From the NCBI GenBank assembly GCA_900468805.1, contig UEIF01000022.1:1-64000 (forward strand): DNA of 64,000 nt, written 5' to 3'. Position numbers and translations under genes: made by a program. The notes under the pieces are model-generated. The model saw nothing but the letters and a program-made list of their open reading frames with translations. It ran no database searches and was not told where the DNA came from. Below are positions 35,381 through 44,730 of this stretch, one piece after another (within the stretch, counting starts at the first letter, position 1; the number at the start of each line of letters is the position of its first letter). Origin of the DNA: Hyphomicrobiales bacterium (lineage in GTDB: Bacteria; Pseudomonadota; Alphaproteobacteria; Rhizobiales; Rhizobiaceae).

Positions 35381-35487
35381 GTTTGTCGTTCTCCCTCGTC
35401 TTGAGGGCATTACGCGCCAGGAAGGGAGAGGATGCTTTGCATTTTCGGAATTGATCGATACATTATCGGAACGCGAGGGAGGGGAGC
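35381..35487. promoter_or_regulatory. divergent promoter/operator of the carnitine operon and its regulator
   Basis: Only 107 bases separate the first operon gene from the divergent GlxA/AraC regulator, so promoters and the regulator's binding site must lie here. The stretch around 35436-35468 (GCATTTTCGGAATTGATCGATACATTATCG) is AT-rich and contains TTGATCGATAC-like direct and inverted pieces. I could not define an operator with confidence. Confidence 0.5.
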
Positions 35488-36471
35488 GTGCTGGAGCGAT
35501 CGACGGAACGGCTCGACATCGATCTTCTTGTCCTGCCGGACACCAATCTGATCCTGATTGCCTCGATCATCGAGCCGTTGCGCGGGGCAAACCGCATCTC
35601 CGGCAGCGAGCTCTACCGCTGGCGCATCTTCACGCCGGATGGGGCAGCAGTGCCGACGACCAGCCATATCGCCATACCTGCGCATGGGATATTCCAGACG
35701 ACGACATCAGACACACCGCTCTTCGTGCTGGCGAGCTACAACTGGCGTCAAAGCGCGACGCAAAGCCTGAAGATGCAGCTATCGCAGGCGGCACGCCACC
35801 GGACGATGATCGCCGGCATCGAATCCGGCACTTGGCTGCTTGCCGAAGCGTGCCTGCTCGACGGCTTGTCGGCGACCGTCCATTGGGAGGATTACGAGGA
35901 TTTCGCGCTTGCCTATCCGCAGGTATCGGCTGTCAAGGACCGGTTCGTCATCGACGGCAAGCGGCTGACGACATCAGGCTCGCTGCCGACGGTGGACCTG
36001 ATGCTGGAGGTGATCCGGCGACGCCAGAGCTATTCGCTGGCGCTCGAGGTCAGCCGGCTGTTCCGCTACGAGCAGCCATCCTTTCACGCCGACGAGGCGC
36101 TCTCGGCAGGCTTGCGCGTGGACGATCCGCGCGTGGCCCAGGCGGTGCGGTTGATGGAGGACAATATCGAGCAACCGATCGTGCTGGCGCGGCTTGCACG
36201 CAGGGTCGGCATCAGTGCCCGGCACCTGCAGGATCTCTTCCAGGCGTCGATCGGTGCGCCGCCTCATATCCATTACCTTGCCCTGAGACTGAACGCAGCG
36301 CGGCGCAGGGTGATCGAGACGACGGCGTCCTTTGCCGACATCGCAGCCTCAACCGGCTTCAATTCGGCCTCCGCCTTTGCGCGAAGCTATCGGGCAAGCT
36401 ATTCCGAAAGCCCCTCGGAAACGAGGCGACGGCTGAGGCGCCCCGTCAGGCAATCGGAGGCGCGGCCATAG
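35488..36471 (+). CDS. GlxA-family AraC-type regulator (CdhR-like)
   Basis: This encodes 327 residues. The N-terminal 180 residues have the DJ-1/PfpI amidotransferase-like fold used as a sensor (IAGIESGTWLLAEA holds the nucleophile-elbow region, without a Cys there). The C-terminal 100 residues are a double helix-turn-helix AraC domain (ARRVGISARHLQDLFQASIG; FADIAASTGFNSASAFARSY). This type includes the carnitine-catabolism activator CdhR. The GTG at 35488 sits behind GGGAGGGGAG. It is divergent from the operon it probably activates. Its last 26 bases overlap the end of the convergent LysR gene. Confidence 0.9.
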   Translation: MLERSTERLDIDLLVLPDTNLILIASIIEPLRGANRISGSELYRWRIFTPDGAAVPTTSHIAIPAHGIFQTTTSDTPLFVLASYNWRQSATQSLKMQLSQAARHRTMIAGIESGTWLLAEACLLDGLSATVHWEDYEDFALAYPQVSAVKDRFVIDGKRLTTSGSLPTVDLMLEVIRRRQSYSLALEVSRLFRYEQPSFHADEALSAGLRVDDPRVAQAVRLMEDNIEQPIVLARLARRVGISARHLQDLFQASIGAPPHIHYLALRLNAARRRVIETTASFADIAASTGFNSASAFARSYRASYSESPSETRRRLRRPVRQSEARP

Positions 36472-37321
36472 GCTGGAAGGCGTCGCGGATCATCTCGGCA
36501 AGCTCGCGAACCGCTTCGCTCGACCGGAACGTGTTGCGACGAAGCACGACCTTGGAGGAATCGATCGGCGGGAAGCCGTCCTCCGTCGTCAGTTCCCGGC
36601 AGCCGGGCGGGATATTGCTGCGTGACAGCGTGGTGACGGCCAGACCGGCCGTCACTGCATTCTTCAGCCCGGAACTGGTATCGGCAATGAAGGCGACCCG
36701 GTAGTTGCGTCCGAGCTGGTGCAGCGACTTCAATGCAAACTCGCGACACCAGCTTGAGTCTCTATAGGTGGCGATCGGCAGCGGGTTGATGTCATGCAGC
36801 CGGTGGACGATCGAGGTCACCCAGACGGTCGGATCGATGCAGAGTACTTCGCCACTCATCTGATCGCTCCAGTCGAAGACGACGGCAAGATCGAGTTCGT
36901 CGCGTTCCAGGGCGGCGATGTTGCGGACGGTATAATCGCAGGAGATCGTCACCTCGACGGCCGGATGGCGCACCGCAAAGGCCGCAAGTGCGGCGGGCAG
37001 CACCGTCTGGCTATATTCCTCGGGGATGCCGATGCGGACCGGGCCTCCGAGCGGCTTGCTCCGGATCGTGGCTGCAGCCTCGCTCAAGAGATCGATGACA
37101 CGTCGGGCATAGGGGACGAGCTGGACGCCTTGACGCGTCAGCACGACGCCTCGGGCGCCACGCTCGAACAGCGTTTCACCGATCGTCTCCTCCAGCTTCT
37201 TGATTGCCGCGCTGATTGCGGACTGCGTCCTGCCGACGCGCTGCGCCGCAGCCGAGAAATTGGCAGTCTCGACGACGACGAGGAAAGTTCTGAGAAGATC
37301 GCTTTCGACGGGTTCGCGCAT
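36446..37321 (-). CDS. LysR-family transcriptional regulator
   Basis: This encodes 291 residues with the LysR helix-turn-helix at the N-terminus (LLRTFLVVVETANFSAAAQR, then VGRTQSAISAAIKKLEE) and a two-lobe effector-binding domain. I chose the ATG at 37321 because MREPVESDLLRTF is the usual kind of LysR start; an ATG at 37354 next to GTAGAG is a real alternative. It is divergent from the DMT transporter gene, the normal arrangement for a LysR protein and its target. Its 3' end overlaps the regulator gene on the other strand. Confidence 0.9.
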   Translation of the reverse strand: MREPVESDLLRTFLVVVETANFSAAAQRVGRTQSAISAAIKKLEETIGETLFERGARGVVLTRQGVQLVPYARRVIDLLSEAAATIRSKPLGGPVRIGIPEEYSQTVLPAALAAFAVRHPAVEVTISCDYTVRNIAALERDELDLAVVFDWSDQMSGEVLCIDPTVWVTSIVHRLHDINPLPIATYRDSSWCREFALKSLHQLGRNYRVAFIADTSSGLKNAVTAGLAVTTLSRSNIPPGCRELTTEDGFPPIDSSKVVLRRNTFRSSEAVRELAEMIRDAFQPMAAPPIA

Positions 37322-37434
37322 TGGGCAGCCATAGAAAAATTCGATGGTATTCATCTCTACTATTCGTTTGTCTGATGTCAATTGCGGGTGCAGAAAGGAT
37401 ACGCGTTGACTTTCCTCCTTCGAGACTAACCTGC

Positions 37435-38340
37435 GTGACCATTGAACATCCGGCCGGGCACCACAGTGCCGGCGAGCGCGAGAAGGGTATCCTTCTCGTC
37501 ATCGGGGCGACACTTGCCTGGAGCGCCAGTGGGGTTTACTCGCGGCTCCTGACGACCGACGTCTGGACGGCAATCGCCTGGCGATCGCTGTTTGGCGGGC
37601 TGTTCCTGCTGATCCCCTGCCTATTCCTCGAAGGCGGGATCTCGCGGCGCCAATGGCGTTCGGTCTTGCATCCGTCCGGTCTGGCGATGATTGTCTGCCA
37701 GACCGTCAGTCAGGGCTGCTTCATTGGGGCCCTCTACATGACCAGCGTTGCGAATGTGACGATGATCTATTCGACAGCGCCCTTCATCGCCGCCCTGTTC
37801 GGGTGGATCATCCTCAAGGAGCGGGTTGCTCGGCGCACGATGATTGCAGGTGGCGTTTCGCTATTGGGTGTTGCTGTTATCGTCGCGTCGTCGATCGGTG
37901 GCGGCACCGGGGTCGGCGACCTCTTGGCGCTCGGCATGACCGTTTCCTTTGCGCTCGTCATCATCATTCCGCGCATCAATCCCGACGTGCCGAGCCTGCC
38001 GCCGACCGTTGTCAGTGCCTTTCTGACCCTCGTCATCTTCGCTCCTTTCGGCTCGGTCGGCTCGCTCGACCTTCACAACTGGATCGTGCTGGCAGCATTC
38101 GGCGCCACCAACTTCTCACTCGCGCTTGTCCTCTTTTTGGCCGGGGCAAGACGTATGCCGCCGGCGGAAGCCGCGCTGATCGGAACGATGGAGATTGTAT
38201 TGACCCCGTTCTGGGTCTGGCTCATGTTTTCCGAACAGCCGCCGGTTGCCACCTTCTTTGGCGGCGCCGTCATCCTTGGCGCCGTGCTCTGGCACACCGC
38301 AATCGATTTCGGCCGCAGCCGGCGGGCGCAGGCAGGCTAG
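37435..38340 (+). CDS. DMT-superfamily transporter (EamA)
   Basis: This encodes 301 residues with ten membrane spans arranged as two EamA repeats (GATLAWSASGVYSRLL; FGATNFSLALVLFLAGARRM). Such proteins export or import small metabolites across the inner membrane. The GTG at 37435 is the best start because it begins just before the first span; the frame remains open upstream through the LysR promoter region. No strong ribosome site is visible. It is probably controlled by the divergent LysR regulator. The substrate is unknown. Confidence 0.85.
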   Translation: MTIEHPAGHHSAGEREKGILLVIGATLAWSASGVYSRLLTTDVWTAIAWRSLFGGLFLLIPCLFLEGGISRRQWRSVLHPSGLAMIVCQTVSQGCFIGALYMTSVANVTMIYSTAPFIAALFGWIILKERVARRTMIAGGVSLLGVAVIVASSIGGGTGVGDLLALGMTVSFALVIIIPRINPDVPSLPPTVVSAFLTLVIFAPFGSVGSLDLHNWIVLAAFGATNFSLALVLFLAGARRMPPAEAALIGTMEIVLTPFWVWLMFSEQPPVATFFGGAVILGAVLWHTAIDFGRSRRAQAG

Positions 38341-38430
38341 AATGCGACGCCTGCCGGATCGTCATTTTTTGCGACATCGGTCAGGATGGCGGTTCGATGG
38401 GCCACGTTCATCTAAATGACGAGAGCGGCA

Positions 38431-40473
38431 ATGATCTCCAGAGACCCCCTCCTGCAGCCTTTTCAACTCAAACATCTGACGCTGAAAAACCGCGTCATGT
38501 CTACGGCTCACGAGCCGGCTTACTCTGAAAACGGCATGCCGACGGATCGCTATCGGCTTTATCACAGGGAAAAAGCCAGGGGCGGTATTGCGCTCACCAT
38601 GACGGCGGGATCGGCTATCGTCTCGCAAGATTCACCGGCCTCCTTCGGTAATCTCCATGCCTATCGTGATGAGATCGTGCCCTGGCTGAAGGCGCTCGCC
38701 GACGACTGTCATGAATATGGGGCAGCGGTCATGATCCAGCTGACCCATCTGGGCCGCCGTACAGGTTGGAACAAGGGTGACTGGCTGCCGGTGCTGTCAG
38801 CCTCGCCGATCCGTGAGCCGGCGCACCGGGCCTTTCCGAAGGAGGCGGAAGACTGGGACATCGAACGCATCGTCGAAGACTATGCCACAGCCGCGCAGCG
38901 CATGCAGGAAGCCGGCCTCGACGGCATCGAGATCGAGGCCTATGGCCACCTGCTGGACGGCTTCTGGTCGCCGGCGACCAATCGGCGTGGGGACGAATTC
39001 GGCGGTTCGCTTGATAACCGCATGCGTTTTTCTGTCATGGTCACGCAGGCAATCCGCAAGGCGGTTGGCCCGGATTTCATCGTCGGCATGCGTCTCGTCG
39101 CAGACGAGGACTGGCAGAAGGGACTGTCACGCGACGAGGGCGTCGAGATCGCCTCCCGATTTGCGCGATCCGGTGACATCGATTTTCTAAACATCATCCG
39201 CGGTCATATCGACAGCGATGTCGCGCTTAACGAGGTTATTCCGATTCAGGGCATGGCGTCTGCGCCGCATCTGGATTTTGCCGGCGAGGTGAGGGCGATA
39301 ACCAAGTTCCCTGTCTTTCATGCCGCGCGTATCGCCGACGTGGCAACAGCCCGTCATGCGATTGCCGAGGGAAAGCTCGACATGGTCGGGATGACGCGCG
39401 CCCATATCGCCGACCCCCATATCGTGCGCAAGATCGCGGATGGTGAGGAGGCACGCATCCGGCCCTGCGTCGGCGCCACCTACTGTCTTGACCGGATATA
39501 TGAAGGCGGCGAAGCGCTCTGTATCCACAATGCCGCGACCGGTCGTGAAGGGCAGATCCCGCATGAGATCGCCAAGGCGGAGATCCGCCGCAAAGCCGTC
39601 GTGGTCGGTGCTGGACCGGCCGGTCTTGAGGCTGCCCGTGTGCTTGCCGAGCGTGGACATGCGGTGGACGTTCTGGAAGCGACGGGAAAGGCCGGCGGAC
39701 AGGTCAATCTTCTCATTCGAAATCCCCGACGCAAGGAGATGATAGGCATTATCGACTGGCGGCTGGCGGAACTGGAGCGGCTGGGTGTTCGCATACACTA
39801 TGATGTCTACGCAGAGGCAACTGACGTTCTGGATCTTGAGCCCGACCTCGTTGTCATTGCGACCGGTGGTATCGCGCAACAGCCCGAACTCGATGCCGGC
39901 GATGAACTTGTAACCTCCTCCTGGGATATCCTTGCCGGCACCGTCAAGGCGGCCGACACTGTACTCCTCTTCGACGACAATGGCGGACATCCGGGCATGT
40001 CGGCAGCTGAAGTGATCGCCAGAAGCGGTGCTGAGCTGGAACTCGTTTCGCCCGAACGCTTTTTCGCCCCGGAGATGGGTGGCATGAACCACGTGCCCTA
40101 TGCACGGACCTTCGCGGAAAGGAACGTCAGGGTGACCATCAACACGCGTCTCAAATCCGTCCGGCGCGACGGCAACTCCCTCGTCGCGGTGCTCGGATCG
40201 GATTTTGACGACGGTGCACAATGGCAGCGGCGCGTCTCCCAGGTCGTTGTCGAACATGGCACGCTTGCCAATGACGGGCTCTATCTTGAGATGAAACCGT
40301 TTTCGCGAAATCTCGGTGCGGTGGACTATTCCGCTCTGACCGATCGTCAGCCACCGCTGCCGCAGCGCAACCGCGAGGGGCGCTTCGACCTCGTGCGGAT
40401 CGGCGACGCGGTTTCCAGCCGCAACATCCATGCCGCCATCTATGATGCTCTGAGGTTATGTTCGTTGTTTTGA
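38431..40473 (+). CDS. two-domain FMN/FAD flavoprotein, candidate N-methyl-betaine demethylase
   Basis: This encodes 680 residues. The N-terminal 370 residues form an old-yellow-enzyme TIM barrel (PFQLKHLTLKNRVM; IQLTHLGRRT; YGHLLDGFWSPATNRRGDE). A Cys cluster for a 4Fe-4S centre follows (RPCVGATYCLDR, then LCIHN), and then a dinucleotide-binding domain (VVVGAGPAGLEAARVLAERG). This is the dimethylamine/trimethylamine dehydrogenase architecture. The sequence resembles the flavoproteins of rhizobial stachydrine and N-methylproline demethylation. Next to carnitine and choline-sulfate genes it may demethylate a betaine breakdown product such as dimethylglycine. The ATG at 38431 follows GAGAGCGG; one at 38416 has no site. 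Confidence 0.88.
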   Translation: MISRDPLLQPFQLKHLTLKNRVMSTAHEPAYSENGMPTDRYRLYHREKARGGIALTMTAGSAIVSQDSPASFGNLHAYRDEIVPWLKALADDCHEYGAAVMIQLTHLGRRTGWNKGDWLPVLSASPIREPAHRAFPKEAEDWDIERIVEDYATAAQRMQEAGLDGIEIEAYGHLLDGFWSPATNRRGDEFGGSLDNRMRFSVMVTQAIRKAVGPDFIVGMRLVADEDWQKGLSRDEGVEIASRFARSGDIDFLNIIRGHIDSDVALNEVIPIQGMASAPHLDFAGEVRAITKFPVFHAARIADVATARHAIAEGKLDMVGMTRAHIADPHIVRKIADGEEARIRPCVGATYCLDRIYEGGEALCIHNAATGREGQIPHEIAKAEIRRKAVVVGAGPAGLEAARVLAERGHAVDVLEATGKAGGQVNLLIRNPRRKEMIGIIDWRLAELERLGVRIHYDVYAEATDVLDLEPDLVVIATGGIAQQPELDAGDELVTSSWDILAGTVKAADTVLLFDDNGGHPGMSAAEVIARSGAELELVSPERFFAPEMGGMNHVPYARTFAERNVRVTINTRLKSVRRDGNSLVAVLGSDFDDGAQWQRRVSQVVVEHGTLANDGLYLEMKPFSRNLGAVDYSALTDRQPPLPQRNREGRFDLVRIGDAVSSRNIHAAIYDALRLCSLF

Positions 40474-40737
40474 GCCTTAGCGACTGGCCTGCTTCCGGCT
40501 TTGCTGCCATGTCGATCAAGGGCCGGAACGACGGCAGGCTCTCGGCTCCGATTTTCAGTGCTCGCGAAATTTTAGGGCACGAACGCACCTGGAGCGGATA
40601 TCGGAAGAACGAATAGCGGCCGGTTCACTGCGTTCCAGCAGCGTGGCGGGAGACATCCAATCGCCTTTCGGCAGCCATCGTCCTCCGCGGGCTCTTCCGG
40701 ATCTTCAGTTGGCGGAATTCAAACTCGGTTCCGCTGC

Positions 40738-40989
40738 TTAGTGGGGGTTTATGTCGGAGGAGGTGATCCATACCCGTCCGTCATATGCCAGTTCGCCTTC
40801 GGCGAACTTGCGATCGGCGATACTCTCATAAAGATGAAGAGACTGAAGGAGCCCTTGCATAACGTCGCCACCACCAGGCATGGCATCGTCCGTGATGCAT
40901 ACGGCCTGATGTAGGTTTCCTTCCGTCATGATCAGGACTGCGTGACCGCCATAAAGGCGAATTTTACCGGGCACGGTTACGAGCGACAT
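40738..40989 (-). CDS. small hypothetical protein
   Basis: This encodes 83 residues, acidic, with no membrane span or signal peptide and one Cys. The ATG at 40989 is preceded by GAGGAGGG, a strong site, which is the main reason to call it. It reads as a compact protein with alternating strand and helix (VPGKIRLYGGHAVLIMTEG). It lies 380 bases downstream of the peptide exporter gene on the same strand. I recognise no family. Confidence 0.65.
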   Translation of the reverse strand: MSLVTVPGKIRLYGGHAVLIMTEGNLHQAVCITDDAMPGGGDVMQGLLQSLHLYESIADRKFAEGELAYDGRVWITSSDINPH

Positions 40990-41366
40990 GGCACCCTCCT
41001 CGAAAATAGCCGGACAGTATTGCTTCGCTTCCGGAAAGCTAGGGAGCTATGGTTAACGAAAGGTTAACGCTTATCAATTCAGCAATCAGGAGACGCTGCC
41101 ACGGTAAAAGGTTGTAACTCAGTTCGCCAGAGGCTCCTTTCGTTTGATGCTGGTGTTTGCTGAAGGTTGAAAATGGAATGATAAAGGTCGCAAATGCCCG
41201 GCTACTAGAGGAAAGGAAGGATTTTCAGAGACATATCGCTGGTGTCCGTGGGGCCGTGGAGGCGCCCGGACTGTAGCTACTTTATCGACGCCGGATCTGA
41301 ACAGACCTTAAACAATCCCGCTCCAGCGAGGTGTGAAATCGTCTGGAGAAATCCTTTCCGCCGTCA
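40990..41366. other. intergenic stretch after the exporter operon
   Basis: About 380 bases. A tandem GGTTAACG/GGTTAACG pair (41050-41070) with AT-rich flanks looks promoter- or operator-like for the 83-residue gene. A 32-codon plus-strand frame at 41178-41276 has only a weak ribosome site and I do not call it. Confidence 0.4.
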
Positions 41367-43493
41367 TCACTGAAACACCTGGTGCGTCTCGACGGGCACG
41401 AGGCCGTTGGCGTCGAGATAGAGCACGCGATCGGCCGAAGCCACGGTTTCCAGCCGGTGGGCAACGATGATCCGGGTAATGCCGAGGGCCTTGACCGAGG
41501 CGTTGACGCGTGCCTCGTTGGCGACATCCATGTGCGATGTGCCTTCGTCGAGGAACAGCATCTTCGGCTGGCGGTAGAGGGCACGCGCCAGAAGCACGCG
41601 CTGCTTCTGGCCGCCTGACAGGCTGGAACCCATGTCGCCGACCAGTGTCTCGTATTGCATGGGTGTTGCCATGATCTCGTCGTGGATCGCGGCTGCCTTG
41701 GCGGCGGCAATGATGGCGTCCTGGTCCGGGCGCTCGTCGAAGAGGGCGATGTTGTCGGCAATCGAGCCGGCGAAGAGATTGTCGTCCTGCAGTACGGCGG
41801 CGATCTGGTTGTGGAAGGATTTGTAGCCGAACTGGCTGAGCGGTATGCCATCGATCAGCACGTCGCCGCTCATCGGCTCCAGAAGCCCGATCATCAGCTT
41901 CAACAGCGTGGATTTGCCCGATCCAGAGGGACCGGTGATGGCGATGTGCTCGCCGGCACCGATCGTCAGGCCGACATCGCAGAGCACCAGCGGATCGGTT
42001 GGTGAATAGCGGTAGGAGAGATTCTTGAGCTCGATCGAACCCTTCAGCTCCGTCATCGTGTCCTGGGTCGAGCCGAAGCTGCGGTCGTCCGGTTCCAGTG
42101 CGATGTCCGACAGGCGTTCCAGATGCAGGCGTAGCATGAAGAAGGCCGTTGCCTGGTCCACGAGGTTGCCGGTCTTTTCCAGGAACTGGCCCTTGTAGGC
42201 GAGATAGGCAAAGACCATGCCGACGCTGAAGCCGCCCTGCATCACAAAGCCTATCGCAAGCCAGATCGTCACGATGTTTTCCAGCCCGAAGATCAGGGCA
42301 TTTGCGGTGTTCTGCCAGATGCCGACGCGCGAGACGCGGATATTGGCGTTGACGGCATCGGTTAGCAGCGTCTGCCACATGCTGTGACGCATGCTTTCCC
42401 GGTTATAGAGTCGGAAGGTTTGGATGCCTCGGATCGTCTCGATCAGGGCCGTTTGTTCCTTGCCGTGGGCGATGATGCTGCCTTCCTGCGCGCGGCGCTC
42501 CAGCGAGAAGGAAACGAGGCGCACGACGAAATAGAGGAAGAAGGCGGTAATTGCGACCAGCGCCAGCTGGGCGCTGTAGAAGAACATGATGACCAGTGTC
42601 GTCAGCGCTAGGACGCCATCGACCAGTGTCGCGGCAATGCCTTCGCTCAGCATTTTCTGGATCGGCGTCACCGATTGAAAGCGCGAGAGGATATCGCCGA
42701 CCTCACGCTTCTGGAACCAATCGAGCGGCAGGCGAAAGAGCTTGCGGGCAATATTCGCGGCAATACCGAAGCCAAGGGCGGCGCCTGCGGCCAGGATGAC
42801 GAAGGAGCGCAGAAAGGTTGCGGCGGCATTGAAGATCGTGAAAAGCCCGAAGCCCAACGCCAGCACGCTCAGCAGATCGTGATCGAGCGCCGGTAGCGCC
42901 GTGTCGATGCCAATCTGCAGGTAATAGGGCAGTGTCAGCACATAGACCTGGAGCACGAGGCTCAAGACCAGCACCTGCACGAAGGCGCCGGGAAGCCCGG
43001 TGATGCGGCTCCAGAGCTGCGACCAGCGCAGCGTCTCGCGCTCGCTCTTCTTCTCAAAGGTTTCGTTGGGTCTGAGCTCCAGTGCCACGCCGGTAAAGCG
43101 GCCCGACACTTCCGAGATCTTGAACCATTCGCTGCGGCCTGCCGGATCGTGGATCAGCACCTTGCCGGCCGAAACCCGTTCGGCCACGACGTAATGGTTC
43201 ATGTCCCAATGGAGGATGGCGGGAAGCGCCAGATTGGGGATTTGCTCCAGCGGCAGTTTGACGGCGCGCGGCGACAAGCCGATCTGGTCTGCGATCCTGA
43301 TGAGGCTGGAGAGCGGCGCGCCGCGCAGCGAGGGTGTGAAGCGCCGGCGCATGGTCGCCAGATCGATGCTGCGGCCGTAGAAACCGGCGATCATCGCAAG
43401 GCAGGCAAGGCCGCATTCGCTGACCTCCGTCTGGCGGATCAGCCGCACGCGAGCGCTGGAGAGAAAGCCTGATTGAAGGACGGCAGTGTTCAC
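41367..43493 (-). CDS. C39-peptidase ABC exporter of double-glycine-leader peptides (PCAT)
   Basis: This encodes 708 residues in the order C39 peptidase (1-130), exporter membrane domain (about 160-440) and ABC domain (about 480-705). The peptidase has all catalytic residues: Gln21, Cys27 (QTEVSECGLACLAM), His100 (MNHYVV) and Asp116 (HDPA), so it should cut double-glycine leaders. Walker A GPSGSGKST and signature LSGGQKQR are canonical; Walker B is LFLDEGTSHMD. It resembles CvaB/RaxB-type bacteriocin exporters. I chose the GTG at 43493 behind GGGGAGG; the ATG at 43535 lies inside the adaptor gene. It is co-transcribed with the HlyD adaptor ten bases upstream. Confidence 0.94.
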   Translation of the reverse strand: MNTAVLQSGFLSSARVRLIRQTEVSECGLACLAMIAGFYGRSIDLATMRRRFTPSLRGAPLSSLIRIADQIGLSPRAVKLPLEQIPNLALPAILHWDMNHYVVAERVSAGKVLIHDPAGRSEWFKISEVSGRFTGVALELRPNETFEKKSERETLRWSQLWSRITGLPGAFVQVLVLSLVLQVYVLTLPYYLQIGIDTALPALDHDLLSVLALGFGLFTIFNAAATFLRSFVILAAGAALGFGIAANIARKLFRLPLDWFQKREVGDILSRFQSVTPIQKMLSEGIAATLVDGVLALTTLVIMFFYSAQLALVAITAFFLYFVVRLVSFSLERRAQEGSIIAHGKEQTALIETIRGIQTFRLYNRESMRHSMWQTLLTDAVNANIRVSRVGIWQNTANALIFGLENIVTIWLAIGFVMQGGFSVGMVFAYLAYKGQFLEKTGNLVDQATAFFMLRLHLERLSDIALEPDDRSFGSTQDTMTELKGSIELKNLSYRYSPTDPLVLCDVGLTIGAGEHIAITGPSGSGKSTLLKLMIGLLEPMSGDVLIDGIPLSQFGYKSFHNQIAAVLQDDNLFAGSIADNIALFDERPDQDAIIAAAKAAAIHDEIMATPMQYETLVGDMGSSLSGGQKQRVLLARALYRQPKMLFLDEGTSHMDVANEARVNASVKALGITRIIVAHRLETVASADRVLYLDANGLVPVETHQVFQ

Positions 43494-43503
43494 GAGGCCT
43501 CCC

Positions 43504-44730
43504 CTAGCGCCGCTGCAGGGCGTAGAGTGGCTCAAACAGCCATTCCAGCAGAGATTGGCGAGCCGTTGCGATGCGGGCCGAAAGCGTCATGCCGGGAAAC
43601 AGCGCCTGCGGCTTGCCGTAGGCCAGGATATCCTGCCGCTCGAGCTCGATCCTGACGAGATAATTGAGGCTGGCACTGTCAGCGCCGCTGCGCGAAACCG
43701 GGCTTTTCGACAGGCTGCTGACATGGCCTCCCACTGTGCCGAAACTCTGGTAGGGGAAGGCGTCGATGGCAAGCCGTACATCCTGCCCAACCTCGACGAA
43801 GCCGATGGCGGCATTGGGCACGTCTAGCTGCGCATGCAATACCGCCTGTTCCGGCACGATGCTCATCAGCGGCTGCTGCGGATTGACGGCCTCCCCGATC
43901 TTGGCCGTCAGCCCCGATATGGTGCCGTGCACGGCGGCGCGGATGATATAGGCGCGCGACTGCTCGTTGGTCGCCATGCCGCGGTTCACGTCTTCGCGCT
44001 GCGCCTCAAGCGACGCCGTCTTCTCATTGGCGCGCGCCTTCACCTGGTCGAGCATGCGCTGAGCGTCGGAGAGATCGGAACGGCGTTCGGACAGAGTGCT
44101 TTCGATGACCGACATCTGCTGGCGGCGCTCGGTCAGGGAGTCCTCGCGCAGCAGTACGTCGCGCTGCGCCACGATGCCCTTGCTGACGAGGCCGCGGATG
44201 CGCTCCACATCGGCCTCGATCGACTTGATGAGGTCCTGCTGCAGTTCGATCTGGCCGTCGAGCTTGGCAATCTGCGTCTCGAAGCCAGCGATCTGCGCGG
44301 AAAACTGCGCCGTCTGCGCTGCCTCGTCGTTCTTCACTTCCTGCAGCTGCTCGTCGATGCTGGCATTCTGGCGCTGCAGCATCTCAGCGACTTTTTTCGA
44401 GGCGGATTCGCCGCTGACGAGATAGTCCTCGGAACGCACTGCGATCAGTTCCTGACCCTCGTTCACAGGGTCGCCATCGGCCACCATCATTTGCATGATG
44501 ACACCGGCGCGGGGTGGGATAACCACTGCAATTCCCTTGTCCGGCAGGATGACGCCGGTGGCCTGGACAATGCGCGAATAGCTTGCCGTCGAGAGGAAGA
44601 TCACGACGGCAGCAAGCACAACAGCCATCAGATAGCCGGTCAGATGCCAGCCCATCGGTACGGCCATGGAGACCGTTCCCGCCAGCCGCTGGGATTGTCT
44701 TTCCAGAGCTTCTCGGCGAAACAGGTTCAT
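43504..44730 (-). CDS. HlyD-family adaptor of the C39 exporter
   Basis: This encodes 408 residues with one membrane span (about 29-50), a barrel-sandwich half (VVIPPRAGVIMQMMVADGDP), a long coiled coil (about 110-255), the second half (HGTISGLTAKIGEAVNPQQ) and a beta-barrel end. This is the CvaA/RaxA-type partner of peptidase-containing exporters. The ATG at 44730 has no ribosome site of its own; it overlaps the stop of a 22-codon ORF that has a perfect AGGAGG, so its translation may be coupled. No TolC gene is nearby. Confidence 0.92.
   Translation of the reverse strand: MNLFRREALERQSQRLAGTVSMAVPMGWHLTGYLMAVVLAAVVIFLSTASYSRIVQATGVILPDKGIAVVIPPRAGVIMQMMVADGDPVNEGQELIAVRSEDYLVSGESASKKVAEMLQRQNASIDEQLQEVKNDEAAQTAQFSAQIAGFETQIAKLDGQIELQQDLIKSIEADVERIRGLVSKGIVAQRDVLLREDSLTERRQQMSVIESTLSERRSDLSDAQRMLDQVKARANEKTASLEAQREDVNRGMATNEQSRAYIIRAAVHGTISGLTAKIGEAVNPQQPLMSIVPEQAVLHAQLDVPNAAIGFVEVGQDVRLAIDAFPYQSFGTVGGHVSSLSKSPVSRSGADSASLNYLVRIELERQDILAYGKPQALFPGMTLSARIATARQSLLEWLFEPLYALQRR

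Noticed and set aside
35250..36704. 484-codon plus-strand frame overlapping the AraC-type regulator
   Set aside because: It covers parts of three genes; the regulator frame has intact DJ-1 and AraC domains.
41178..41276. 32-codon plus-strand ORF after the exporter gene
   Set aside because: It has only a weak ribosome site and no leader motif, and it is convergent with the operon.
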